From an uncultured Muribaculaceae bacterium (GTDB lineage Bacteria > Bacteroidota > Bacteroidia > Bacteroidales > Muribaculaceae), in NCBI GenBank assembly GCA_910587475.1, contig CAJUMR010000013.1, positions 8,045-72,044 on the forward strand: a stretch of DNA of 64,000 bases, read 5' to 3'. The position numbers and the translations under genes were made by a program. Positions 8,320-17,428 of the stretch are shown one piece after another. The notes below the pieces were generated by a model. The model was given only the letters and a program-made list of their open reading frames with translations, was not told the DNA's origin and searched no databases. Every line of letters starts with the position of its first letter. Within the stretch, counting starts at the first letter, position 1.

Positions 8320-11046
8320 TCAGCCTTTATTGACCGATTTCGCAAGAGTGCAAAGCATCGGGACGATCATCACCGGCGATGTCGCTGCTATTATGGCGAT
8401 CATGTCAGCCATCGATATAGGACAAACATTGAACATCGGACCACCGCAATAGACGATAGCAATCTGACCGAAGAATATAATCGTCAGCGTCAAAAAGAAG
8501 ACAATGCTATGGCGGCAATCATGAAAAGCAGTATGGCCGCTCGCAAATGAGCGTGCATTGAAAAGATTCCAGAACTGAAGGAATACGAAGACTGTGAAGA
8601 ACATTGTCAGATCGTAAGTCGTCAGCGAGCCGCCACCGGGTTTTGAAAACAGAGCTTTGAAAAAATCAGGCAGACTGAATTCCGAAAGACTGTCGACCGG
8701 ACTCATTCTGAAATATTGCATCAGACCATATAGCAAAACTGTGAACAGAAGACCCAGACCTATTATTCTGACATACATTGCCTTCGTTATGATGAAGTCT
8801 CCCGGCCGGCGCGGTTTGTGATCCATCACCTCCATGCTCGGAGGCAGCGATGCAAGGGCAAGCGCAGCAAAAGTATCCATGATGAGGTTGACCCACAGCA
8901 TCTGTGTGACCGTCAGCGGAGATTCTGTCCCTGTAAATGCGCCAATAACCACAATCACACAAGCCACAAGATTGACCGTCAGCTGAAACAGGATAAAGCG
9001 CTGTATGTTCTGATAAAGCGAACGCCCCCACATCACGGCTTTTGTTATCGAAGCGAATGAATTATCCATGATCGTTATGTCGGATGCCTCTTTTGCTACA
9101 GCCGTGCCGTCGCCCATCGACAATCCGACCTGCGCAGCATTGAGAGCCGGTGCATCGTTGGTTCCGTCGCCTGTAACCGCCACGACTTCGCCGAGCGACT
9201 GCAGCATCTTCACGAGACGAGATTTATCGGTAGGACGGGCTCTCGACATGATCTTGATCGACCGCGCACGACTCAAGGCTTCGTCATCCGACAATTCAGC
9301 CCATTCAGGCCCGGAGATACATGCATCGTCACTGTCAGCATCTGTCCATAGTCCTATACGCCGTCCTATCTCTCGCGCAGTGCCGGGAGTGTCACCGGTG
9401 ACAATTTTGACCCCGATACCCGACTTCAATGTGCGCGCTATGGCCTCCGGGACCTCAGACCTCACAGGGTCGGCTATCGCACAAACCCCGATAAAAGTTA
9501 ATTCGACTGTTGGATTTATAGAGTTGTCGACTATGACATCACAAGAATCATCGTCGATGAAAGCATAGGCAAAACCGAGAGTGCGCATGGCTCGCGACTG
9601 ATAATCGGCCAGAGTAGACAGTATGCTGTCGCGGCTGAGATCTCCGGCAACGCGATTGCTTGCGGCAAGCACAATCTCAGGCGCGCCTTTGACATAGAGC
9701 ACTCTCCGCTTCAGCAAGGGCGAGTCAACGACCGTTGCCATGTACTTGCGCTGAGTCGAAAATTGCAATTGCTCAACCACAGCCACATTCTCACGCAGTT
9801 TCAGGTAGTCACGACCATTTTCATAAAGCCACATCAACAACGCCCCTTCAGTCGGATTTCCCACCGGGACGGGGTGGTCTTCATTGTCGAAATTAACAAA
9901 CGCTGTTGAGTTGACCGCGATGCCCTCGGCTATGATATCGGCGTCGCGCCCGTCGTGCGGGAGTGATTGTCCGGCTCCGAGCCATGCAAAATCGGTTGCA
10001 TCGACTGTCATGCGGTTCATCGTCAATGTTCCGGTCTTGTCTGTGCAAATGACCGTAGTCGCTCCCATTGTCTCGCATGCGTGAAGTTTACGGACAAGAT
10101 TGTTAGATGCGAGCATTCTGCGCATGCTGAGAGCCAGACTGAGGGTGACACTCATCGGCAATCCCTCCGGAACCGAGACAACGATCAGCGTTATAGCAAG
10201 CATTATTGTCGTCAATCCATAATCTATAGCCTGCAACGCTGTGGCCGACGACCAATCAAAAATAACGCAGCGTCCGACCACGATCAACCCTCCGACGATG
10301 TAGCTCAGATTGGCGATCAACCGGCCTAAACGCTCAAATTGAATCGAAAGCGGGGTCTTAACTCCAGAATCTATACCGGCAGCCTCATAGACTTTACCAT
10401 ATTGTGTGGCATCGCCGACAGCCGTCACTTCGGCTACACCCCTACCCTCAATCACGGTCGAGCCCTTGAGCACTTCGTCAGAGGGATAAGTGGCGTCGGC
10501 ATCGCACTCGGAGGCCACATGCGATTTGCTGATCTGAGGTTCTCCGGTCAAAGAGCTCTCATTGACGAGCAAATTCATAGAATCGAGCAGACGACCGTCG
10601 GCCACGATCTCGTCGCCCTGTTCAAGAATCAATATGTCTCCTACCACGACGTCTCTGCGCGGGATCTGCGTCACGCCACCAGCCCTCAAGACCTTCACCA
10701 AAAGGTCATCGTTGACTTGATTGAGAATTTCAAACTTTCGGTCAGCACTGACTTCAAGCCAGAAGCCGATCAATGTGGCCAGCGCCACAGCACAGAATAT
10801 GCCCAACGGCTCGAGAAACACAGAGAGCCCTTTCACGTCGGTCAGATATTCATAGAGCGCAATGCCGACAGAAAGCAACAGAGCGACAAGAAGCACTCTG
10901 ATGAGAGGATCGGCGAAACAATCGAGAAATTTGCGCCAGAGCGAGGGCCGCGGTGGCGGAGTAAGCACGTTGACCCCATGGAGCTGCCGAGAATCCTCAA
11001 CCTGCTCAGGGGTCAAACCGACATATTTTGGGTTCTTATCGCTCAT
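8320..11046 (-). CDS. Calcium-translocating P-type ATPase, PMCA type
   Basis: 908 residues, the usual size for bacterial P2-type pumps. Visible landmarks are the actuator TGEP near residue 168, PEGLP in M4 (VSVPEGLPMSVTL), the phosphorylated aspartate in DKTGTLT near 336, KGAPE in the nucleotide-binding domain, and TGDGTNDAPAL near 628. The C-terminal third contains several membrane helices. It is predicted to export Ca2+ across the inner membrane using ATP. It is the last gene of a four-gene operon; its ATG overlaps the stop of the dihydroorotase gene by 4 bp, so translation is probably coupled. Ca2+ versus another divalent cation is inferred from family only. Confidence 0.92.
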   Translation of the reverse strand: MSDKNPKYVGLTPEQVEDSRQLHGVNVLTPPPRPSLWRKFLDCFADPLIRVLLVALLLSVGIALYEYLTDVKGLSVFLEPLGIFCAVALATLIGFWLEVSADRKFEILNQVNDDLLVKVLRAGGVTQIPRRDVVVGDILILEQGDEIVADGRLLDSMNLLVNESSLTGEPQISKSHVASECDADATYPSDEVLKGSTVIEGRGVAEVTAVGDATQYGKVYEAAGIDSGVKTPLSIQFERLGRLIANLSYIVGGLIVVGRCVIFDWSSATALQAIDYGLTTIMLAITLIVVSVPEGLPMSVTLSLALSMRRMLASNNLVRKLHACETMGATTVICTDKTGTLTMNRMTVDATDFAWLGAGQSLPHDGRDADIIAEGIAVNSTAFVNFDNEDHPVPVGNPTEGALLMWLYENGRDYLKLRENVAVVEQLQFSTQRKYMATVVDSPLLKRRVLYVKGAPEIVLAASNRVAGDLSRDSILSTLADYQSRAMRTLGFAYAFIDDDSCDVIVDNSINPTVELTFIGVCAIADPVRSEVPEAIARTLKSGIGVKIVTGDTPGTAREIGRRIGLWTDADSDDACISGPEWAELSDDEALSRARSIKIMSRARPTDKSRLVKMLQSLGEVVAVTGDGTNDAPALNAAQVGLSMGDGTAVAKEASDITIMDNSFASITKAVMWGRSLYQNIQRFILFQLTVNLVACVIVVIGAFTGTESPLTVTQMLWVNLIMDTFAALALASLPPSMEVMDHKPRRPGDFIITKAMYVRIIGLGLLFTVLLYGLMQYFRMSPVDSLSEFSLPDFFKALFSKPGGGSLTTYDLTMFFTVFVFLQFWNLFNARSFASGHTAFHDCRHSIVFFLTLTIIFFGQIAIVYCGGPMFNVCPISMADMIAIIAATSPVMIVPMLCTLAKSVNKG

Positions 11047-12389
11047 CGGCGTGGAGTGAAAATTATCTGTGATCCTTTATTATCTTCGTTTATAACACCA
11101 TGGTCATACACAAGGTTTCCGTTGACCCATGTCTTCACCACCTTATGGCCAATGCTTTCACCGTCAAGAGGTGTCCATCCGCAAAGACTCAATACATCCG
11201 CGTCTGCAATGACATGAGGCGAGGGCAGTTTCTCTACCAGCACAAGGTCGGCATAGTTTCCTTCGGCGATCACGCCTCGACCGGCTATACCGAACAACAA
11301 TGCCGGATTTGCCGACATCACCCGTGTAACGGTCGACGGATCGAACATGTCGAGCATCGCCAGCAATGAGAATTGCACCATAGGCGCTCCGCTCATAGCC
11401 TTGAACAACGAACCCTGCTTTTCAGAGAGAAGATGCGGTGCGTGATCTGTAGCAACTACGTCGATAAGTCCTGACACGACAGCGTCACGCAGGGCAGCGC
11501 GATCGACGGCTGACTTGACTGAAGGATTCATTTTTATCCGAGCCCCCTTGCGTTCGTAATCATTGTCGGTCCACAACAGATGATGGGGCGACACTTCAGC
11601 CGTTATCATTTTCTCGCCCAATGGAAGTCCGGCGTCGAGCAACGACAGTTCGGCCGCTGTTGTCAGATGAGCCACATGCAAACGCGAACCATAGTGCCGG
11701 GCCAGATCGACTGCATGTGCAGTCGCTTTATAGCAGGCCTCAGCAGGCCTTAGTTGCGTGTGCAGCCCTACGGGAGCATCTACCCCATACTGAGCCTCTA
11801 TCTTCGCGCGTGCGGCCTTGATGGTCATTTCGTCTTCAGCATGCACCGATATCAGAGCCGGAGCTGCTTCAAACAGACGCGTCAGCGAATTTTCGCTGTC
11901 GACAAGCATGTTGCCGGTCGACGACCCCATGAACAGTTTGATGCCGGGGATGCGGGTATAATCAGCTGCGAGCAGCTGATCAAGATTGTCGTTGGTCGCA
12001 CCTATAAAGAAGGCATAGTTAGCAAGAGATGTAAGCGAAGCAATCTCCACTTTTTGCTCGACGGCACTTATCGTGACGGTCTGCGGCACAGTGTTGGGCA
12101 TATCGAAGAACGATGTCACTCCACCGGCGACAGCCGCACGGCTTTCACTGGCAATAGAAGCCTTGTGAGTCAGTCCGGGCTCACGGAAATGGACATGACA
12201 GTCTATCGCCCCGGCCATCAGCAATGCCTCACGGCCATCGACTACAGCCGCAGCGGAGTCAAGCATTTCTGTCTGTGGATCTCCGTCTCCGACATTCAAT
12301 ATAAGTCCGTCGCCGCCTATGGCCACAAAACCACGTGACACCCCGCAGGGTGTCACGACATTTACATTATATATAAGTGTTTTTATCAT
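11043..12389 (-). CDS. pyrC: Dihydroorotase
   Basis: 448 residues, class I dihydroorotase size. It interconverts carbamoyl-aspartate and dihydroorotate in pyrimidine synthesis. Metal-site motifs are visible: DCHVHFREPG near residues 62-70, SVHAEDE, HVAHLTT and ATDHAPH near 314. It overlaps its upstream neighbour (polyprenol sugar synthase) and its downstream neighbour (Ca2+ ATPase) by 4 bp each, an ATGA-type arrangement that suggests translational coupling. No other pyr gene is in the window. Allantoinase-type amidohydrolases are similar, but the HFREPG and TDHAPH motifs favour dihydroorotase. Confidence 0.92.
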   Translation of the reverse strand: MIKTLIYNVNVVTPCGVSRGFVAIGGDGLILNVGDGDPQTEMLDSAAAVVDGREALLMAGAIDCHVHFREPGLTHKASIASESRAAVAGGVTSFFDMPNTVPQTVTISAVEQKVEIASLTSLANYAFFIGATNDNLDQLLAADYTRIPGIKLFMGSSTGNMLVDSENSLTRLFEAAPALISVHAEDEMTIKAARAKIEAQYGVDAPVGLHTQLRPAEACYKATAHAVDLARHYGSRLHVAHLTTAAELSLLDAGLPLGEKMITAEVSPHHLLWTDNDYERKGARIKMNPSVKSAVDRAALRDAVVSGLIDVVATDHAPHLLSEKQGSLFKAMSGAPMVQFSLLAMLDMFDPSTVTRVMSANPALLFGIAGRGVIAEGNYADLVLVEKLPSPHVIADADVLSLCGWTPLDGESIGHKVVKTWVNGNLVYDHGVINEDNKGSQIIFTPRR

Positions 12390-13138
12390 TTCTGATATTT
12401 TTTAAACAAGCTGTCCCATTTAAGCCTGACGACGCCGAAAACCGCTTCTCCAAATATTCCGCCGTTCATCTTGCTGACTCCGAGCACGCGGTTGACAAAA
12501 ATTATAGGCACTTCGACTATTCGGAAGCCGAATTTGTAAGCAGTGAATTTCATTTCGATCTGGAAAGCATAGCCCTTGAACTTCACTGCATCAAGGTCCA
12601 TCACTTCGAGCACACGGCGACGATAGCATACAAATCCTGCGGTAGTGTCGTGGATGTTCATACCTGTCACAACGCGCACATATTTTGATGCGAAATAAGA
12701 CATCAGCACACGTCCGATCGGCCAGTTGACAACATTGACTCCGGTCACATAGCGCGATCCGATGGCGACGTCTGCCCCTCCGTTAGCTGCTGCGTCATAA
12801 AGCTTCATCAGATCTGCCGGATTGTGCGAAAAGTCAGCATCCATCTCACATATATAGTCATAGCCCCTCTCGAGTGCCCATTTGAAACCGGCGATATACG
12901 CCGTGCCCAATCCGAGCTTTCCTTCGCGTTCGATTATATGTACGCGTCCGGGGCACTCTTCAATTTTTGACTTAACTATAGCCGCGGTTCCATCGGGCGA
13001 ATTATCGTCGATTACAAGTATGTCAAAACTGTGGGGCAACGCCAGCACAGCGTCAATTATGGCCGAAGCATTTTCACACTCGTTATACATCGGAATGATA
13101 ACGAGTGTGTCGCTATGGAGCATGGATGATGACATCAT
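12386..13138 (-). CDS. Polyprenol monophosphomannose synthase-like GT2
   Basis: 250 residues of a GT-A fold glycosyltransferase, without the C-terminal membrane domain of some relatives. Visible motifs are LVIIPMYNE at the start, DDNSPDGT, the metal-binding EMDADFSHNP, and GSRYVTG. The family transfers a hexose, usually mannose or glucose, from a nucleotide sugar to a polyprenol phosphate on the cytoplasmic face of the membrane, giving a lipid-linked donor for periplasmic glycosylation. The start has two consecutive ATG codons (13138 and 13135). It begins 2 bp after the POT transporter stop and overlaps pyrC by 4 bp. Confidence 0.88.
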   Translation of the reverse strand: MMSSSMLHSDTLVIIPMYNECENASAIIDAVLALPHSFDILVIDDNSPDGTAAIVKSKIEECPGRVHIIEREGKLGLGTAYIAGFKWALERGYDYICEMDADFSHNPADLMKLYDAAANGGADVAIGSRYVTGVNVVNWPIGRVLMSYFASKYVRVVTGMNIHDTTAGFVCYRRRVLEVMDLDAVKFKGYAFQIEMKFTAYKFGFRIVEVPIIFVNRVLGVSKMNGGIFGEAVFGVVRLKWDSLFKKYQK

Positions 13139-13140
13139 CT

Positions 13141-14943
13141 TTAAATTACGTCGTCTTCAATTGTTTCGAGCTCGTCGTCAACGGCAACAGGTTCGGTGTC
13201 GCCGGTTGCGGCTTCGAGTTTCTTCATTATAGAGAAAATGAATGCAGCGGAGAGGAGACAGAGACCGATGAGGATAGCCCAGATGAGAGTTGTCGGGATC
13301 TTTCCCCAGAGGAGCATCGGTATCGACACAAGATAGTTGCCGATGGCTGTTGCTGCAAACCAGCCACCCATCATAGCACCTTTCAGTTTCGGAGGTGCCA
13401 CCTTGCTGACAAACGAAATACCCATCGGCGAAAGCAATAATTCGGCAAAAGTCAGAAGGAGGTAAGTAGAGATCAGCCAGTTGGACGAAACGTCGCCGTT
13501 AGTGCCGACAAGCGAGAGCGATCCGAAAACCATCAACACATACGCAGCTCCGGCCATGACCATGCCATAACCGATCTTGCGCGGTGCCGAAGGCTCTTTT
13601 TTCTTTTTGGCAAGCCATCCGAACAATGCGAGAGAGAACGGCGTCAAGGCCACAACGTAGAACGGATTGAACTGCTGATACGACGCAGGGTCGATGCCTG
13701 TGAGAGTGTCAGGGGTGAGTTTAAGATAGATCCAGGCGACTGCGCCGATACATGCCGCAAGTATCACGCCGCTGATAGTGCGTGCTTTGGCGGTCGCGCT
13801 CTGGATGAAACTGAACAATGCATATACGCCGATCCAGATTGCAGTCAGCGCCCAGAGATTAAATCCGATGCGGGTCCAGGTGCTCGAGTCAGGCGATGTA
13901 CAGCTCTTGGCAAACTCGGTGAGAGTCTGACCATTCTGGTGGAACACCATCCAGAAGAAAATCACGACAGCAAATACAAGAAGCAGAGCCACGACACGTT
14001 GTTTTGTCTGCTCGGGACTCAATTCCTGTCCGGCTGCAACATTCTGGGTCTTCGCCACGGGATTCTTCTTGTCTGTTATGATATGAGAGTAGGTGCGGCG
14101 TCCAAGTATGTAGATAAGGAAACTTACGACAAGCGATGCACATGCAAGGGTGAACGCATAAGAACATCCAGTCGAGAACGCTGTGATATATTGGTTGGCA
14201 AAATCTGAGATAGAAGCATATGCTCCTTGGCATTGCGACGCAAAGTTAGTGATGTACCGGGTCAGGAATGCCGATACATCTCCTCCGGTTTCCATGCCCT
14301 TCTGCAAGGCAAAATCGCGCATCGCAGTAAGTTTTTCGGGATCTGCCGGCATGTTTGTGAAACCGTCGGTATCAAGACACCAGTTGCTTACAGTCGCCAT
14401 CATCGAGTCATTGGTGAGGAAACCTGCTTTTTCGAGAGCAAGGTTTTTCAGCGTGATAGCCGCACCGGGAGCATACATCGAGCCAAGATTGATGGCCATA
14501 TAGAACAGCGAGAAAGCAGTGTCGCGCTTGCTGCTGTACTTGGGATCGTTGTACAAGTCGCCGACCATCACCTGAAGATTGCCTTTGAACAAACCAGTTC
14601 CGACAGATATGAGCAGCAGTGCCGCAAACATTATCATCATCGAAGTGTTGGTGCGGACTGGAGTCGGCGCCGACATCAAAGCATAGCCGATAAACATTAC
14701 GGCGATACCTGACATCACACATTTCGAGAAACTCCATTTATCAGCCAACCAACCGCCAATCAACGGCATGAAATAGACCAAAGCGAGAAAAATTGAGAAA
14801 ATCTGTCCGGTCCATGTAGCATCGAAGCCGAATTTCGCCTGCAGATAGAACAGAAATATCGCAAGCATAGTGTAGTAGCCGAAGCGCTCACCGGTATTGG
14901 CAAGAGCTAACACATAGAGGCCCTTAGGTTGATTCTTAAACAT
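13141..14943 (-). CDS. POT/PTR-family peptide MFS transporter
   Basis: 600 residues with about 14 hydrophobic segments. The family signature near the start is NTGERFGYYTMLAIF, which contains the ExxERFxYY-like proton-coupling motif in the variant form NTGERFGYY. A long insert with a periplasmic loop lies at about residues 165-260, and the C-terminus is acidic. Proton-coupled uptake of di- or tripeptides is expected. It is the first gene of the operon that continues with the GT2, pyrC and Ca2+ pump genes. No textbook promoter was found in the 178 bp upstream, although TATCTTAG near 15000 is a weak candidate. Confidence 0.92.
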   Translation of the reverse strand: MFKNQPKGLYVLALANTGERFGYYTMLAIFLFYLQAKFGFDATWTGQIFSIFLALVYFMPLIGGWLADKWSFSKCVMSGIAVMFIGYALMSAPTPVRTNTSMMIMFAALLLISVGTGLFKGNLQVMVGDLYNDPKYSSKRDTAFSLFYMAINLGSMYAPGAAITLKNLALEKAGFLTNDSMMATVSNWCLDTDGFTNMPADPEKLTAMRDFALQKGMETGGDVSAFLTRYITNFASQCQGAYASISDFANQYITAFSTGCSYAFTLACASLVVSFLIYILGRRTYSHIITDKKNPVAKTQNVAAGQELSPEQTKQRVVALLLVFAVVIFFWMVFHQNGQTLTEFAKSCTSPDSSTWTRIGFNLWALTAIWIGVYALFSFIQSATAKARTISGVILAACIGAVAWIYLKLTPDTLTGIDPASYQQFNPFYVVALTPFSLALFGWLAKKKKEPSAPRKIGYGMVMAGAAYVLMVFGSLSLVGTNGDVSSNWLISTYLLLTFAELLLSPMGISFVSKVAPPKLKGAMMGGWFAATAIGNYLVSIPMLLWGKIPTTLIWAILIGLCLLSAAFIFSIMKKLEAATGDTEPVAVDDELETIEDDVI

Positions 14944-15121
14944 AAGTGTCGTGTTATTTTAAGGTTGATATTTTTTCTTTATCAATTTAAGCCGCTAAGA
15001 TACAAAATATAATCGTAACACGCAAAAGCCACAGGCGGCCTCTGCAGAAAAGATGGCTTTAACACGATCGGGGATAATGCCTCGACGACAATCTGACACA
15101 GAGTGCCGTTGATGCGCTACG

Positions 15122-15550
15122 TCAGAGTTCGGCCTTAGCTTTGAAAGCCATGGCATACATTTTCATCTGTTTAACCATGGCCAGCAGACCGTTGCTTCGC
15201 GTCGGCGAAAGATGTTCGCCAAGACCTATGTCATTTATGAAATGGAGGTCGGCATCAAGTATCTCGGCAGGCTTGTGACCGTTGAGCACACTGATCAGCA
15301 ACGATATTATACCTTTGACTATGATGGCGTCGCTGTCGGCTGTAAACATGACATTGCCGTCGGCGTCGAGCTCAGCGTCAAGCCACACACGGCTTTGGCA
15401 ACCTTCGATCAGGTTTGAAGGTGTTTTCTTTGACTCATCGATTGGCGGCAAAGCATTGCCGAGATCGATAATGTAGCCATAGCGATCCATCCAGTCATCA
15501 ATATCGGCAAATTCAGCTATAAGGTCCTGCTGGCGTTGTTCGATACTCAT
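15122..15550 (-). CDS. sufE: SufE-family sulfur acceptor protein
   Basis: 142 residues. SufE accepts persulfide sulfur from a SufS-type cysteine desulfurase and passes it to the Fe-S scaffold. The active cysteine is Cys51 in LIEGCQSRVW, the conserved position. It overlaps the upstream glutaminyl cyclase gene by 4 bp, so the two are co-transcribed, although no functional link is obvious. The partner SUF genes are not in the window. Length and motifs match the family across its whole length. Confidence 0.93.
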   Translation of the reverse strand: MSIEQRQQDLIAEFADIDDWMDRYGYIIDLGNALPPIDESKKTPSNLIEGCQSRVWLDAELDADGNVMFTADSDAIIVKGIISLLISVLNGHKPAEILDADLHFINDIGLGEHLSPTRSNGLLAMVKQMKMYAMAFKAKAEL

Positions 15551-16554
15551 AATATAGCTTTTTCTTTATATATTACATTCAGCACTGTCTTGCCGACAGC
15601 GTCTAAAGTAGTGGTGCTTATATGCTGCATGTCGTCATCGAGCGTATGCCATGTCGCCGGAAAATCGCCGGTAACTTCGCTCATATGCTCGATAATGTCA
15701 GTGGTCGGAATACCGGCCTTATTGAGGAACACATGATCATCGACCACAGCCCCACCGACCTTATTGATGAATACATCATCAAAACCGAGCGACTTGGCCT
15801 CGCTCCAGATCTTGACAGTCGGAGCTTTAGCCACATTGTTTGACAGAAGTTCGCGATGGAAGCGCGCACCTGACCCTCCGACCATATCAAGCAATATGCC
15901 ATACGACGGGCGGTTGACCGAATTATAAGGCATGTTCTTCACCCAATATTGAGTGCCGAGACACCAGCTTTCATCGTTGTTGACAAAGCCGTTGCTGTTG
16001 CCGTAATCTTCGGCATCGGTAAAAAGAATATCAACTCCGCAATCAGGAGCCTTGAGGCCAAGATTTCGTGCGATCTCAAGCAATACTCCGACACCGCTGC
16101 CGCCGTCATTGGCTCCGGGAACGGGCATAGTGCGTTTATCTTCAGTGCTCTCCATGTTGGCCCAAGGACGTGAATCCCAATGGGCAACAAGAAGCACCCG
16201 GTTGACTGCTTCCGGATTATATCTTGCAAAAATATTGGTTATGGGAAGTTTATCGCCATTGAACGCTTCAACAACTGCTTTTTGTTCATAAACCGTGTCG
16301 GCCCCGAATCGGCGCAGACAATCGACAAGATAACGTCCGCATTCATCATGGGCTGCTGTACCCGGTACGCGCGGCCCGAATGCGACCTGCTCGGCAACGT
16401 AACGGTAAGCGCTATCCTTATCGAATGTTCCAAGCAACATGACATGATCAGCCACCTTTTCCTGCTTTTCTGCGGTCTTAGCTGAACCGCCGCAAGAACA
16501 GATAGCAGTTGCGATAAAAATTGCAACTGATAGTTTTGCTGTTAGTTTTTTCAT
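15547..16554 (-). CDS. Glutaminyl-peptide cyclotransferase-like M28 lipoprotein
   Basis: 335 residues with a lipobox (AICSC followed by GGS), so a lipid-anchored envelope enzyme. The M28 fold is marked by zinc-ligand regions LLVAHWDSRPW, GANDGGSGVGVLL and LFTDAEDYG, and by VVDDHVFLNKAGIPTTD near the end. Bacteroidetes relatives act as type II glutaminyl cyclases, forming N-terminal pyroglutamate on exported proteins after signal peptidase cleavage. An aminopeptidase role cannot be excluded from sequence. It has its own promoter (TTG-N19-TAACTTTG, 16579-16608) and is followed by sufE with a 4-bp overlap. Confidence 0.88.
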   Translation of the reverse strand: MKKLTAKLSVAIFIATAICSCGGSAKTAEKQEKVADHVMLLGTFDKDSAYRYVAEQVAFGPRVPGTAAHDECGRYLVDCLRRFGADTVYEQKAVVEAFNGDKLPITNIFARYNPEAVNRVLLVAHWDSRPWANMESTEDKRTMPVPGANDGGSGVGVLLEIARNLGLKAPDCGVDILFTDAEDYGNSNGFVNNDESWCLGTQYWVKNMPYNSVNRPSYGILLDMVGGSGARFHRELLSNNVAKAPTVKIWSEAKSLGFDDVFINKVGGAVVDDHVFLNKAGIPTTDIIEHMSEVTGDFPATWHTLDDDMQHISTTTLDAVGKTVLNVIYKEKAIL

Positions 16555-16578
16555 AATTCACTGTGTTGCTTAACGGTG

Positions 16579-16608
16579 CAAAGTTACGAAAAAGTTACAA
16601 AACCACAA
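16579..16608 (-). promoter_or_regulatory. Promoter of the cyclotransferase-sufE operon
   Basis: Minus strand: TTG at 16608-16606, 19 bp, then TAACTTTG at 16586-16579. This fits the Bacteroidetes consensus and lies 24 bp from the ATG. Confidence 0.65.
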
Positions 16609-16643
16609 CTAAATCATGAATTAAATGTGACAATTATACTATT

Positions 16644-17411
16644 TTAACAATTGACCGCGTCTTTTACGACCAATCCGGCCAAAGTGAGGCCGAAAATGGC
16701 CGTTATGTGCATCAGCGAGCCATTGATCTGAACCTTGGCCGAAGGACGTGGGCCGTCGGCTGCAAATCCATCTACCGCATCGTCACTGTCGCCACAAGCG
16801 CCTTGATTGCGGAGCAGCTCATCGCTATAGACACACATGAATTTACGCCGTGGCCAACGCTGCATCTTCTTGAACCGCTGCCTGAGCGCCCGCGCCAAAG
16901 GACAACCTGTCACTTTACGGAATTCGGCTACAGATATCTTGGTAGGATCGAGTTTCAGAGCCGCGCCCATTGACGAAAAGAATTTTGCGCCGGACTCCGT
17001 GGCACGTTCGATCAACAACACTTTGTCCTTGAGCGAATCTATGGCGTCAATCACATAATCATAGCTTCCAAGATCAAACTGAGCGGAAGTCTCTTCGGTG
17101 AAAACCTCGCATCTCGCATCGATTTCCGCATTGGGGTTGATGGTCAGAAGTCGGGATTTCAAAGCTTCGACCTTAGGCTGACCGACTGTTTCAGTGGTAG
17201 CCATCAGCTGGCGGTTGATGTTGCTTACGCAAACCTTATCGCAGTCGACAATCGTGAGATGACGCACTCCTGTGCGAACAAGGCTCTCGGCACACCACGA
17301 ACCGACACCACCTACGCCAAACACGATAACGCGCATCGAAGATAGACGCGCCATGGCTTCTTCGCCCAAAAGCAGACATGCCCGGCCGAAAATTTCATTT
17401 TCAGGAATCAT
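16644..17411 (-). CDS. tcdA: tRNA threonylcarbamoyladenosine dehydratase
   Basis: 255 residues of the E1-like ThiF/MoeB superfamily. The Rossmann ATP-binding motif GVGGVGSWCAESLVRTG lies at residues 32-48, followed by DCDKVCVSNINRQ and VIDAIDSLKDK. TcdA converts t6A to cyclic ct6A at position 37 of ANN-decoding tRNAs, using ATP. Length and the C-terminal VYSDE region match TcdA better than MoeB or ThiF. It begins 17 bp after the stop of the WcaJ-like gene and may be co-transcribed with it. Confidence 0.9.
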   Translation of the reverse strand: MIPENEIFGRACLLLGEEAMARLSSMRVIVFGVGGVGSWCAESLVRTGVRHLTIVDCDKVCVSNINRQLMATTETVGQPKVEALKSRLLTINPNAEIDARCEVFTEETSAQFDLGSYDYVIDAIDSLKDKVLLIERATESGAKFFSSMGAALKLDPTKISVAEFRKVTGCPLARALRQRFKKMQRWPRRKFMCVYSDELLRNQGACGDSDDAVDGFAADGPRPSAKVQINGSLMHITAIFGLTLAGLVVKDAVNC

Positions 17412-17428
17412 ATTTTTATTTTATAGCA

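Noticed and set aside
10339..11217. A 292-codon open frame opposite the calcium ATPase
   Set aside because: It overlaps two well-supported genes and resembles no family.
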